Of a stretch of DNA of 64,000 bases, positions 32,803 to 43,949 are shown one piece after another. The notes under the pieces were generated by a model. It was not told the DNA's origin, searched no databases, and saw only the letters and a program-made list of their open reading frames with translations. Where the stretch lies: the NCBI RefSeq assembly GCF_949628265.1, contig NC_088789.1, forward strand, positions 7,122,886 to 7,186,885, given 5' to 3'. A program made the translations under genes and the position numbers. Numbering within the stretch: position 1 is the stretch's first letter; each line of letters starts with the position of its first letter. The stretch is from Cloeon dipterum. Taxonomy: Eukaryota; Arthropoda; Insecta; Ephemeroptera; Baetidae.

Positions 32803-35193
32803 ATGGAGGACAGCTCACGAAGTTCGAGGGACGATGACCAATCAAAAGAGCTCGTGTCGGAGGAGGAACGAGAAGAGGATGATGACGAGTTCTTTATCTT
32901 GAGGAAGAGGTTGAAATTTCAGGTATGTATTATACTGAAACTTTTTGTACCACACATTCTTCGTTCATACCAATAAAATAATTTGATAATTTGCATTAGT
33001 AACAGAAAATAATATTTTGGTTCAGAAGTGAACAAAGTTACAAAAAAATAGCCATTGTGTAACTCATTTCGAGATTTTTTTTTATATTTTATGTAGTTAA
33101 ATGGTTGACTGCTTTTGGGGTAACTAGAAATTTGACCAAAATCTTAAAATGATTATAATTATTTGCGAATTACGAATTTGTATAAATTAATCAAAAGTTT
33201 TGTTACGTTATGTATGCAAATAAATCCAACCAAATTTTCAACCTAGGACATATCAACTGAATTTGCGGTCTTTGACTGGCAAAATCACAAGTCGCAGTGG
33301 TCCAGGGATACTACGTTGCTACTGTGGAAGGCTGATGGATCAGATTGCACATTCCTCGTCGGCAGTGGCAGACACGACAAAAAAGAGGCATGTTTAAAAA
33401 AGCTGTCAATCCTTTTTAAGCTCACCATTAAAATCTGTGCAGGTAATAAAATGCCACCGAATAGTGCTATCGTATGCCAGCAACGTTTTTGCCTCCATGC
33501 TGTACGGACCGCTTTCTGGAAACGAAGAGGTCATAGAGGTGCCAGACATTGAACGAGACACCTTCAAACTAATGACTAAGTATGATCTGGTTCAATTTGA
33601 TATCTATTCTGCTAATTGACGAATTTTCCGCAGTTTCTTTTACACTGATAAACTAGAGCCATCCGGAGTAGACTCTGGACTCGCCCTCCTCTACGCTGCT
33701 CAAAAGTACCTGCTTACCAACCTGCAGCAGGAATGTTACCTGTACCTGATGGACAATCTCCGGCCAGATAACATTCTCAAGTGCTACGAGTTTGCAGACG
33801 AAATCGGCTACAGCAACCTGAAAGACACTTGTTTCAAGGTAAACTCATTGTCAGATGAAAGAGAAGCGAGGAAATTTAATAAAGAGTGACCCACAAGGTC
33901 GTTTGCGACAGCTGCGAGACAATTTTGTGCCATCCCTCGTTCGAGGACATCAAGTTCTCTACCCTGGCGGCCATCGCCAATGAGGACAACCTCAACCTGG
34001 ACAGCGAGGCTAATTTAATTGCGGCGGCGTTCCGCTGGGCCGAGAAGGAGGCGAGCCGCAAGAAGAGGAACATCGAGCCGCTGCAGCTGCGCAACGTGCT
34101 CGGCTCCATCCTGCCGAAGTTCCGCTTTCTCACCATGAGTCCGGACGACTTCACCGAGCGCTTCATTCACGTCAACTACTTCACGCTGGAGGAGAAGAAC
34201 TCACTTCTAGTCAACATAATTAGCAGGGACAAACTGCCCATGCCGAGGGGCTTCTCGGAGAGCGACAAGACGCGCAAGGCCAAGTTCTTGAAAAAGCCAA
34301 AGTTTTGCTTTTTTGACGGCATCACAAACGCGCCGACGGGCGAGATGCTCTTCCACAGCTCGGACTGCGACTTGAACAGACTCGAGTGCGTCATCAAGTT
34401 CTCGTGTGACAAAGGCGTGCGTCTGATCGGCGTCTCCCTGCCTGAGAGAGTGTCTGGCAACGACAAAGTCATTTACGACTGGGACAACGACGACGAGTTC
34501 TACATGGAGGACGTGGAAATTGTAATTCATGCTGAAAACCACCATTTGCTGCACCAAGAGGTGTACAAAGAGAAGGTCCAGCGTCCTGGAATCAACAGGT
34601 GATACCTCTTGATATAATAATGAGTTTCTAGGAGATGTTTGAAATTGTCTGCAATTTTAAAATTAATTGCACATCGATTTTTCTGATTTTTTGGTTAATT
34701 ACAAACAAAGCAGCAGAATTGTCATCTCTCTGATATTTTTTTATATTTGCTAGTAATAAAAGAAATGAAATTATTTCTTACATTTCTTGCGCGAGAGATT
34801 GAATGAAATCAACTAATAAAAACGTTAACAACCAAACCTGAATGCAATGATTTTCACCAAGTAAAACGGTTTTACTTCATTTGGCCATTTTTATAATCTC
34901 TTACGTGGTTGATTTTCTTTTTAAATACTTTGAAAATCCATAAAAAGACAGGGCTTTTTCTAGAAACTCATAAAATGACTAAAATTTCCTTCCACAGATT
35001 CAACTTTAGTCATCCAATTGTGATTGATGCCGGAAAGGTGTACAAAATGAGCGTGACTTTCAACGAGAGCGGATGCTACACCAACTCGGAGCAAATGTGC
35101 GAAGTGTACCAGGGCTATGACATTTCCTTAAGGAACACGGCGACCAGCAAGAGGCTGCAGCTCGTCAAGGCATTGCACTATTCCTTGTTTTAA
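32803..35193 (+). CDS. BTB-BACK-PHR domain protein (BTBD1/2/3/6-like)
   Basis: Six exons: 32803-32922, 33247-33387, 33443-33579, 33634-33838, 33898-34598, 34998-35193, totalling 1500 nt, 499 residues. After an acidic Ser-rich N-terminus comes a BTB domain (CHRIVLSYASNVFASMLYG; VPDIERDTFKLM), then a BACK region (LYAAQKYLLTNL; LDSEANLIAAAFRWAEKEAS) and a C-terminal PHR fold (LIGVSLPERV; YDISLRN). Proteins with this layout act as Cullin-3 substrate adaptors in the cytoplasm. I cannot tell which BTBD subfamily this is. Intron 2 (33388-33442) appears to use a GC donor (GAG|GCATGT), because every GT nearby breaks the frame or removes a BTB strand. Exon 5 is long and much more GC-rich than exons 1-4. 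Confidence 0.88.
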
Positions 35194-35397
35194 CCAACCC
35201 TCCTGAATTTATTCCCATGTTGCCATGCCAGTTGAAAAGGGAGTCCCTGATCAGCTTGTTTTCATTTATGGGAAAGTGATACAAAGTTTGAGCCCCTTGA
35301 GGAAGAGAGAATCTCCAGTTCTTGTGTTTTCTAAAAAAGACTGAAATCCCATGATAAGATTTGTTTTATACAGTAATAATAAGATCGTTTTATAATG

Positions 35398-35403
35398 AAT
35401 AAA
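35398..35403 (+). terminator. Poly(A) signal of the BTB-PHR gene
   Basis: AATAAA about 205 bases after the stop codon at 35193 and 110 bases before the stop codon of the opposing gene. Confidence 0.5.
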
Positions 35404-35512
35404 AAATCATTGTCTGTTGAAAAATATGTAGTTTTAATCATAGACTCATCACGGTTATCTACAAACGGCAAAGAGAAACATGATGCGAGTCATACAATGC
35501 ACTGTTTAGCCA

Positions 35513-38083
35513 TTAGGGCTTCTTGAAGTCCACTCTCGGCAGAGGCCAAATTTGTCCTTCACTCAGTTCACCATCACTGGTTGAATTTTCTAGCAATTTT
35601 GGCGCCACTAGAGAAATTTGATAAACTGATGCATGGATTTCAATATATGGTATGCCTCACCTTTAGCTGCGAGAGACCGGACTCTGTTCATTTGATAAAC
35701 TGGTATTGAGAGGGGAGCTTTTGGTCCAACTGCTGCGCTGGACGAGGTCTACAATTGAACATTAAATAATTTTTCTCTTTAGCTAAATGAACTATCTTGC
35801 TGTTACCGTGAACTCAATTGAGCTAGCGGTGCTTGTGGGGGACGTTGATCTACTTGCAGAAGACGTCTGGACTTCACTGGTCAACAACTCATTGTTTCTT
35901 GTTGCATCATCCTAGCAAAACACCAGTTTGAAATAATTAGCTCAATAATTACATCTCATAAATAATTTACATCATCATCGTCGGTGCTGAGGTCTGAAAA
36001 AGCACTTGCACGTTTTGCCAGTGCTGATCTTGTAAAGCTAGGAACTACCATCCGCAGGGATGGGGACCTGAGTCGCAAAAGAACCGGCAAATCAGAGAAT
36101 CCCACTGATTTAGGTCTTTTCTCCAAAGGCTCTTGTTTCGGCGCGTCAGAGGACACAACTGATTGGTCTGACTGACTTGTTTCTGGAATCACGAGGCTAG
36201 CTTTGGGAGTTGTCAATGGTGAAATTATGTCAGGGGAAATGTTTGTTGAAGGCACTTCTAATATCGGAGACAGGCTGATTCTACTGGGTTTAAATAACTC
36301 TTGAGTTTTGTCTTCAGAAGGGTCATTGTTGTGACTGGTGGCCATGAAGACAGATGTCGCATCTCCGCTCGGCCCAACCTGAGTTTGGAGTCGCTCTTCC
36401 ACTTCATCTGCAACTAAATTAAACAGAAAACATTGGCTTACGGCTTATTATATAAAGGAAGAAATTAGCTTACAAAGTGTTTCTTACAGAAAGGAAACCA
36501 GAAAAATTAATACAGCTTTAACTGATGTTTTAGATTGAATGCTTCAGATCCTTGCATTTTACGTGCATCTACATATTAAGGTAAATAGAAAAATGAAATA
36601 TAGTTTAGGTCTCCAAAAAAATCCCAAGCAAAAAATGATTATATTAATAATTAAATGTTCTTTTGTGCCTTAATTATTGTTTTGAACATTAATTACACTG
36701 GCGAAATTTCTCATTTACAGTTTAATAACAAGTACAGGGGACACCCGCATTAAATACTCGTACTTGAATTATTGAGTCTGCGGACAACTTTAGGTTTATT
36801 AATTTTCTAGATTTTCTGTTGCCTGCGCTTTGAACCGTAGCTTTGTCGGATATTGAAAATTAATGATAAATATTTTAAGACTTTGCAAACAGCGTAAAGT
36901 AAAAAACAAAGCTATAGTAGCTTATGATACCAGTTAATTTTTAACAAATAATGTGGTTTTGTCAAACTCCAAAAATGTAAAATACCTTTCAAAGTAACCG
37001 GTTGATCATCAGAAGTGGTTTCCGTTCCGACGGTGTTTACATGTACACTCTCTGTTTGCACTTCTAGGTCAGAGCATGGTGCTTTGACCTCTGGTGAACT
37101 TTGCACAGCGACGGAAACCATTGTCCTTCTCGTCCTGACGGTGACCTCCTCTGTCTGAGCGAAAATGTTGAAAACCCGAGGAGGCGGAGAGGTTTGGCAC
37201 CCTGTCGTGGACACTGGGATGGCATCAGTCGCCACGGCAGCGTTTTCCTTGGACAAGTGAATCATTTTCAAGGCCAGTTGGTTATGAGGCAGAGACTTCT
37301 CATTGTCAGGGACGGCTGCTGCTGGTTTGTGCTTGTAGGTGGCGAAATGGACATTGCTAACCTTTGTGAGCAACGGCTTTGGTGAAATCACAATTCTTGG
37401 GCCTATAAAAATTTCTGAGTTTAATTTCACGTGATTCTAATTATTAATTGAACATGCCTGACTGAACTGCTAGTGGACGCTTAATGGTCAGATCTTGAAG
37501 CATAGCAACGGATAGTTTGCTTTTCAGGGGCTCTGGTTCGTGGCTGTGCGTGGAAATCAACTGATTTTTAATCGCAGCCGGGACCTGCAGTTTGCCTGTT
37601 TCGTTGTCCTTTAACTGATCTCCTTTCAGCTCTTTATCTTTCTGCAATTTGTATTTTTAGACGATATAATAAAAAATTAAAGCTTAATATACTTTGGAAT
37701 GTTTCCTCTCGGACTTCCTGGCGATCTTCTTGGATAGGTGTTTAACCTCTTTTTTCAGACTTTCCATGTCTGTCCGCAAATCCAACTCACTGTTCGTTTT
37801 TTTCTTCAAATCACCTCTTCTCGCCACCGTCGCCTCGACCAAATATGCTCGCTTTGAGGTCCTCCTGATTGGAACGCCACCTGATTCCAGTTTTCGGCAC
37901 TCAGCGACGGGTTGTGAAACAGAGGCCTTCTCCAGCGTTTTGTGCCACGACTTTATTTCTTTCAGCAGATCATTGCCCTCCGCGATGGCAGATCGAACGT
38001 CAACCCCAGAAAAGTTAGGCAGGCGGTCCATTTCTACTCTGTCGCTTCTTGCTGGAGATTTGGCGGGAGGTGCTGCTGGATTT
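35513..38083 (-). CDS. Unrecognised Ser/Thr-rich protein with coiled coil and repeated QT motifs
   Basis: Seven exons with agreeing phases: 38083-37693, 37641-37458, 37402-36986, 36407-35971, 35911-35807, 35748-35661, 35607-35513. If translation begins at the ATG at 38031 the product has 554 residues; an open frame upstream to the acceptor at 38083 suggests a further 5' exon that I could not find. The N-terminal part is charged and probably coiled-coil (DMESLKKEVKHLSKKIARKS). The middle has short QT motifs (GCQTSPP, AQTEE, EVQTES, VGTET), reminiscent of LC8 dynein-light-chain ligands. The end is Ser-rich with STSDGELSEGQIW. It could be a centrosomal or ciliary scaffold, but this is weak. Intron 2 uses a GC donor (CAG|GCATGT, from 37457). 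Confidence 0.7.
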
Positions 38084-38644
38084 CTGAAACAAAGCCATAA
38101 ACTGGAAGTTAAAAAAAGGATATTATTTATTAGAAATAAGAGATCATAGAAAAATTATCTTCTTTCCGATTTATCCAATGGCTTGTCATTTGGATTTACC
38201 AAAATAATCATAATGAGTTTATTAAAAAAACTTTTTTGAATAATCGTAGCTTTGTGAACAGATATTAATAAAGTGACCTTCTCCACATTGAAAATCTATT
38301 ATAAATTATACATAAATGATATGTATAAGTAAGAATGATAATATGTATTTTTATCGTCGAATAGACCATGATGGATTTTCTTATTTAAATCTTAAAATTA
38401 TGCTGCAGGCGCCTAAGCTTATAATCCATTATTAAATAAATAATAAATGCGTTTTGATGGATCATATATCAACATTAAAATTAAAACGAAATATTAAATC
38501 TTAAAAATTTTTTAAGTTAAATTTAAATCCTACTGTGGAAATTTGAAGAGCTCCAATAAAAAGCAATAAGAATATGCAGATATATTTTTCCGACTGAAGG
38601 CTTCCTCTAGAAAGCATTGAAAATTCCCATAATACGTAGGTACT

Positions 38645-38918
38645 CTTCATGCGTCAAAAATTCGGATTTTAGATATAGTCAATTGGTCCTTGTAAGCACA
38701 TTTAAAATAATTCTTCTCTTCTAACATGACAGTTTGGGCAGTTTTGATGAACATAAGAAATGCTCAGTGTCCTCTGGTGAAATATTGGTGTAACAAGCAG
38801 TCTTTGAGCCCTTTGGGGGTTACTGCTGCTCCTTATGAAAATTTAATTCTGACACCTAGTTGTAAGCTGCTAAATGGAGCCGAAAACAGGGAACATTTTC
38901 TCTGGTAAAGTACTGAAA
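38645..38918 (+). repeat. Dispersed repeat family 2, copy 2
   Basis: Matches the reverse complement of 11656-11965 along nearly its whole length, with small insertions and deletions. It carries a 60-codon open frame that is broken in the other copy, so it is not a gene. Origin unknown. Confidence 0.7.
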
Positions 38919-39470
38919 TGTCCAAATGAAACGTGAATAAATGATACAGCGACATTCGAGCTGATGTAAGCACGTCCGTTGTCAGCGGTTATGCAACCAG
39001 CGCAGTTCCTTTCTCCAACCGGTTGCATAAGTAAAAAAAATTGCAGGCGCTAGCCAGTCGCGTACGGGACGAGCTGCGCTTTGTCCTTCTAGGCACACAA
39101 TTCATCTCTCGCAGATATAATTAATGTACGTCTGCTCACCCGCAATGCATTAATCATCGCTTGGGTTACGCAGAACCTTATGCGGGTTATAATTTCCTGT
39201 CATTTTGGTGAAACGGGTTACATAATGCAGAGAAAAGTAGAGACCGACAATTTTATTCAGTAATGATGATGGAGAGTTATATACTTTACTAATTCTTCTT
39301 CATAGTCAGTAAAAATACAAAAAAAATGAAAGAATGGACATCGAGGAGATCCAGGAGTGAAAGGTATTTTTTAATTTAATATTTAAAACAGAGACAGGGA
39401 TTTTTATGACTATTTCTCTGCAAATAAAAAACGGATTTTTGAAGAACATCAGGCTGAAATTAATTCTCCC

Positions 39471-39535
39471 CATTTGAGTAGGCTCTACATAAATAATTTT
39501 TTCTGCCTGAGCTCAAAAACTTTAGCTTGTTTTTT
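39471..39535 (+). repeat. Direct repeat, left copy
   Basis: Shares the block AGGCTCTACATAAATAATTT with its right copy and continues with GCCTGAGCTCAAAA, then CTTTAG. The right copy is 1.37 kb downstream, with a retroposon and its nested insertion between them. Confidence 0.6.
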
Positions 39536-39876
39536 TAGAATAGGTCATTAATCAATTATTGTTGGGTCGTTGGTTTATATAATAATGAATAGCACTTTTT
39601 ACAGCGTCTTGTCATAGAGTCGAGCACCCTCGCACTTCTCATAAATTTACATTGCTTGGTGTTATTCTTTTCTAAGCACACACGTGTGCATGTCAAATTG
39701 GCTTTTCTTGGTCGTACACAATCATAGTCTCCTTAAAGAAAGCACATCTGGACGTCATACAGAGGGACCACTTCCCACGATCCTTTCACATTTCAGGACA
39801 AATGAATTTCTTTTAGCTGTCAAAGCTGGTGTTTTTATATCCCTGGTCACCAAGTATAATTTATCACTGCACAAAC

Positions 39877-40733
39877 CAGCCCGTTGGCTCGCATTGTTAA
39901 GGCACTCTCAGGAGTGTCAAAGCAATGGGAGGTATTTGAGCAGTTCGGAGATCTAATACTGGCTACCCTGTGGGTACGTGGAAGCCGTGACAGAAATGCG
40001 TCTTTTGGTAGTGAACGTCTTTTATTCATGTCTCGTGGTTTAGTAATTAAGATCAAGATCAAGACCAAGATCAAGACTGTGAAATTACAAAAATAATCAA
40101 AATCACAAATACAATAAACAATTATAACAATTAAAATATCACTTTCGAAATACAAATAATTATTACAGCTTACCCCGTAGTGCGGGTCTTATTAATTCGA
40201 GATCAAAGTTTCTAGAACATCCTCGCACGGAAACTCATCCTAGCCGGAGAGAGAATATTGTGTTGCGACTGCTGTCGTGCGAGGCCTAAGGTGCAGTGGG
40301 GGAGAAGGTGCAGTAAGGGTGCACTGCTTGTCGCACACCTTTGTACTGCCACCTGGCGATACAGATTAAATGCAAAGTAGTTATTAGGACAGTAGTGGCG
40401 AGAAGGCGCCACAACCTAATGTCAGAGATGGCAAAAAAGTTAGTGACTCGAAATGCTCAAATTGCTCAACGGGCTGGGAGGCGACTCGCTACTTGCTGGT
40501 TTGCACCTTTCCAGTATGCGTTATTTGGCTTCACGGGACGAATGTCTAGCGTTTCAATGCAGTCTTCAATGCGGAGGCAAGTGGCCCTTGAGTGGGCTGG
40601 GTCCCTGTGCGGCCTGGTGCGCCCATGTTATCCGTTCTCGGTGTTATTGGGACCCGGGTTTCAGCATTCGTGCTAGTGCGGTGCGCGCCCTTCCCGGTCC
40701 GAGAGGACAGGGATAAAAAGAGCAAAAAAAGTA
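39877..40733 (+). repeat. SINE-like retroposon, copy C, interrupted
   Basis: Starts with CAGCCCGTTGGCTCGCATTG, like copy A, and ends in the A-rich GGGATAAAAAGAGCAAAAAA. After GGCTACCC (39968) the element is broken by a 445-bp insertion and resumes at 40414 with ACCTAATGTCAGAG. It is closest to copy B. A B-box-like AGTTCGGAGATC about 55 bases from the start hints at a tRNA-related head, but this is weak. Confidence 0.8.
39969..40413. mobile_element. Nested solo-LTR-like insertion
   Basis: Begins TGTGGG and ends GCCACA, i.e. the TG...CA ends of LTRs with a 5-bp inverted repeat (TGTGG/CCACA). It is flanked by ACCC (39965-39968) and ACCT (40414-40417), a 4-bp duplication with one change; the uninterrupted copy B has a single ACCC at this point. 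It has no ORF and includes a short AAGATC-type tandem stretch. Length 445 bp fits a solo LTR. A non-autonomous DNA element is the alternative. Confidence 0.65.
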
Positions 40734-40840
40734 TTGAGTTCACTGATTATTGGTTTTCCTTCGATTTAATTACCTATTTGATTGCACTATTTATAGCGAA
40801 GTTAATTTATACTTGCTAAAATAGCACAGGTACATTCACT

Positions 40841-40919
40841 ATTTGAATAGGCTCTACATAAATAATTTTTTTCAGCCTGAACTCAAAACACGTGTCAAAT
40901 ATTTTAGCGTGTGTTTTAT
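40841..40919 (+). repeat. Direct repeat, right copy
   Basis: Matches 39471-39535 over about 70 bases, with an extra ACGTGTCAAAT-type insert. It could be a duplication or two insertions of the same small element. Confidence 0.6.
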
Positions 40920-43578
40920 TTAGCATGGGCCGAGTACGACTTGCCTATCTTTTGATTTGCCGACGTTGCAGCGACTTGATCGTTTGGACATGGTGCCTGT
41001 TTTTCCACTTTTTCATTCCGATTAATGCAAATGATTCAGTGGAAACAAATTAGTAGTTAATTAATAAAGACGCAGTACGATGCTTGTGCATCGTGACAAA
41101 AATAAATGGCCTAGTGCAATGAGAGGAGACACACGGGACAGAAGCGTGCCCGAGTGCGGAACTGCGGCTCACTCGGCGTCTATATATATACATATAATGA
41201 AGCATAATTTGCGGTAGGTCAAGTGGGCTAAGCGACGGCGAGAAACAAAGCTGCTCTCGCGGTGCACACACTCACACAATCGGCATTGCACATATATGAC
41301 GTCAACGAGTCCTCATTACGGCGTGACGCGGGCAGGACGCGCGGCGGCATGACGTCACGCGGTGTAACCATGGCGACCGCAGCCAGATCTCGACCGTGGA
41401 TGATAAAAAAAAACAAGAGCATCGTGTCAAGACGTTCCGTTCCGCACTAGTCTCGCTCTTTTCTTTTTTCCGCGCAGCCATCGAGCGCCCTTTCGCGAGT
41501 AGGGGGCCCTCGGCCGGCCGGGGGCGCGATTCAAGAGTTGCCTTTTGTCCGCCCTCTTGTTCGCTCGTGGCCGGGGCACGCTGGCTAATGTGCGTGCCGT
41601 CGCCTTGATTATTGATCCGGCCGCGTGACGTCGGCGAGAGAGGGAAACAAGGGCCTCTCTCTCACTCATTCGCAGCCAACTAGCACTGTTTTCCCTCGGT
41701 CGGCCGCCGGGACCAAATATTTGTTTAGCGAACCCCAATGTTGTGCAATCGCTGGCGGGCGGGCGGTCTGGCCACTGCGCTGCTGCGGAAACATTTGCAA
41801 CGCAAACATGCCGCCGATTGAATCGATTGATTCCCAATGCAAATATTTGTGACGTGCGCGCGAAATTGGCATGCCGCTGATGCGTCCGCACAGATTTGGG
41901 TAAAAAAGATGACCTGCTGCGTACGTTGTACATTCAGATTGGCATTAAAATTGATCGATGCGGCGCGTTACTCGGATTTTGAAATTCTAATGCTGTGTAG
42001 CTATTTTGTTATGCTCAATAGAGGTCGTTTTCGGACAGGTTTTCGTCAGATGCATGTAATTTACTCCACACAACGGTGCTGTGCACTGCTTTGTCTGCTT
42101 CACTCAGATGTTCGTGAATTGGCCTTGGGAGTAAGGCAGTTGACTTCAAAAAATAATCCTCGAATACATATGCTATCAAAAAACAATGAATTCATTGAGT
42201 TGCTTAAATTTCGTAAATAAATTTATTTTTAAAGAGTTCATGGGAATATTAATCACTTTCCATGCTTTTTAATTGGAATTGGTTTTACAATGCCTTAGTA
42301 AAAAATTCAAACATAGTTACATCGTGTTTGTGCTGTGCTGTGTTTTTCTATATTGTCGATCTGAAATTCCTGAAAGTGTGAAATTTATTAAAATTAACAG
42401 TATGTTTGAGCTGCTTCTCAAGCTTTGCACATTGCGCCTCATTGTGGATGGAAGATGATTGATTAATTTTAGTAGGCGAATTTGGGTATTGCGACTGGTC
42501 ACAGTGTATACACCTGAGTTGGCACGTACTACAGGTTTCTAAAGCGACCGTCGTGACTACGGACGTCATTGACTATGATCTTAAAAATTGGAAACTCGTT
42601 TTGTCTTGGAACAAATTTTGAAAAAAAAAACGACTGAAACTAAATCAAGAAAGTGGTTAGAGGTGAATAATCCACTCTTCCAGTCTTCAAGCTGGAAAAC
42701 TATAATGAAAATATAATCCTAATTAAATCCTAGCATAAAAAGCCGTGAGTTGATATCAACATATTTTATATTAAGAAAAAAATTATAGGAATAAACGTCT
42801 ATATGTTGTTACTGTTTTCCTTTTTATTTATTTATTGCAACTTCACCACGGTTGAGAATTTTACTGTGGATCGATTCTACCACAAGCCTTTAATTATTTG
42901 CTATTTAATAATTATGAACCACATTGTGAGAGCTATAATAACACGAATTTTAATTAATAATTACTGCATTGCTACTTTTTACAAATGACCCTGTGTTTAT
43001 TTTAGGTGATGTTTCAGGTGAGCTATAATTAAATTTCAATCTTTTTAATTACATTTCTATAATTTTATGTTTAAATCAAGCCAGTTACCTTTACTTAGTA
43101 TGAGAAAAAAATGGCACCGAACCTGTTAGATTTTTTATATAGTTCTACATAAAGTAACCTTTAATACAATTTTTGTTGGAATTATTTGATTATCATGAGC
43201 AAAATTTAAAAAATTCCGCAAAGTGGGCCCAAAATATCTGCCTTTTGTTACATTGCCAAATGCTTGGAACTTGGAACGTTTTCAGAGTAATGAATAATAA
43301 CTGTATTTCCTTTCCCTCGACATCACGGGGAATCCCAAAGTATTCTCAAAACTTGCCAATTTTTTCTCAGATCACACAGGCGGATGCGGTTGCCTGCTCG
43401 TGGGGCGTCGCAAAATCTGCGACTCGTTGCCAAAACGCGAATAATTACAGCGCACGGAGCATGTACACGAGTGTTGGAGTGTTGGACGGTTGAACAAAAA
43501 ATCAATAGGCGCGTCCTGAAACGGTCCCCGGTTTTACGGACGCGGCATGCGTACGGCGGGATCGCCGCGTGCCCCGAA

Positions 43579-43612
43579 AGGTCAAAGGTTACGCATTTTG
43601 AAAGCAAGGTCA
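43579..43612 (+). promoter_or_regulatory. Nuclear-receptor DR1 plus extended half-site
   Basis: AGGTCAAAGGTTA at 43579-43591 fits a DR1 element (HNF4/RXR/COUP type), followed by CAAGGTCA at 43605-43612, an FTZ-F1/ERR-like half-site. A prediction from sequence only. Confidence 0.35.
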
Positions 43613-43926
43613 AGGCAGGTGACGTAGGGCCGGATGACGCATGTACGCAGCAGGCCGCCCCCGAGAGGCGTGGCGGGGCTGCGCTGGGCCCTGGACCAGG
43701 CCAGCAGCTCGCTCGCCGCCGTGTTGTTGGCGTGATTGCAGACGGCACATAATCAATATCACAGCGGCCGTGGAGGAGAAACCGCCCTCGCCCTCGCCCC
43801 CGCTGGCGTGTGTACACGCTCTCACATATTCTCGCTTTCCACCTCGACCCACCCAACCCAAGCCGCAGCGACGAGCCTGGGCAATCGAGCTGCCCGCAAA
43901 ATAAAACGACGCAGCAGACTGCTGCA

Positions 43927-43949
43927 CCATCATCATCATCATCATCATG
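43927..43949 (+). repeat. (CAT)n microsatellite
   Basis: About seven tandem CAT units in GC-rich non-coding sequence. Confidence 0.9.

Larger units (their letters stand above)
38084..39876. other. Non-coding region upstream of the unrecognised gene
   Basis: AT-rich, without a convincing exon, except for repeat family 2 at 38645-38918. At 38989-39030 there is a perfect 10-bp inverted repeat (TTATGCAACC and GGTTGCATAA), overlapping the palindrome AACCGGTT (39017-39024), a Grainyhead-type site. This could mark a promoter or enhancer. The downstream part (39471-39535) holds one copy of a direct repeat seen again at 40841. Confidence 0.4.

Noticed and set aside
38726-38908. 60-codon open frame
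   Set aside because: Lies wholly inside repeat family 2 and is interrupted in the copy at 11656-11965.
40341-40819. Overlapping open frames around copy C
   Set aside because: They are repeat sequence; the peptide is similar to that in copy B only because the DNA is the same repeat.
41427-41933. 168-codon minus-strand open frame
   Set aside because: Arg/Ala-rich translation of CpG-rich DNA with a competing frame on the other strand; no conserved motif.
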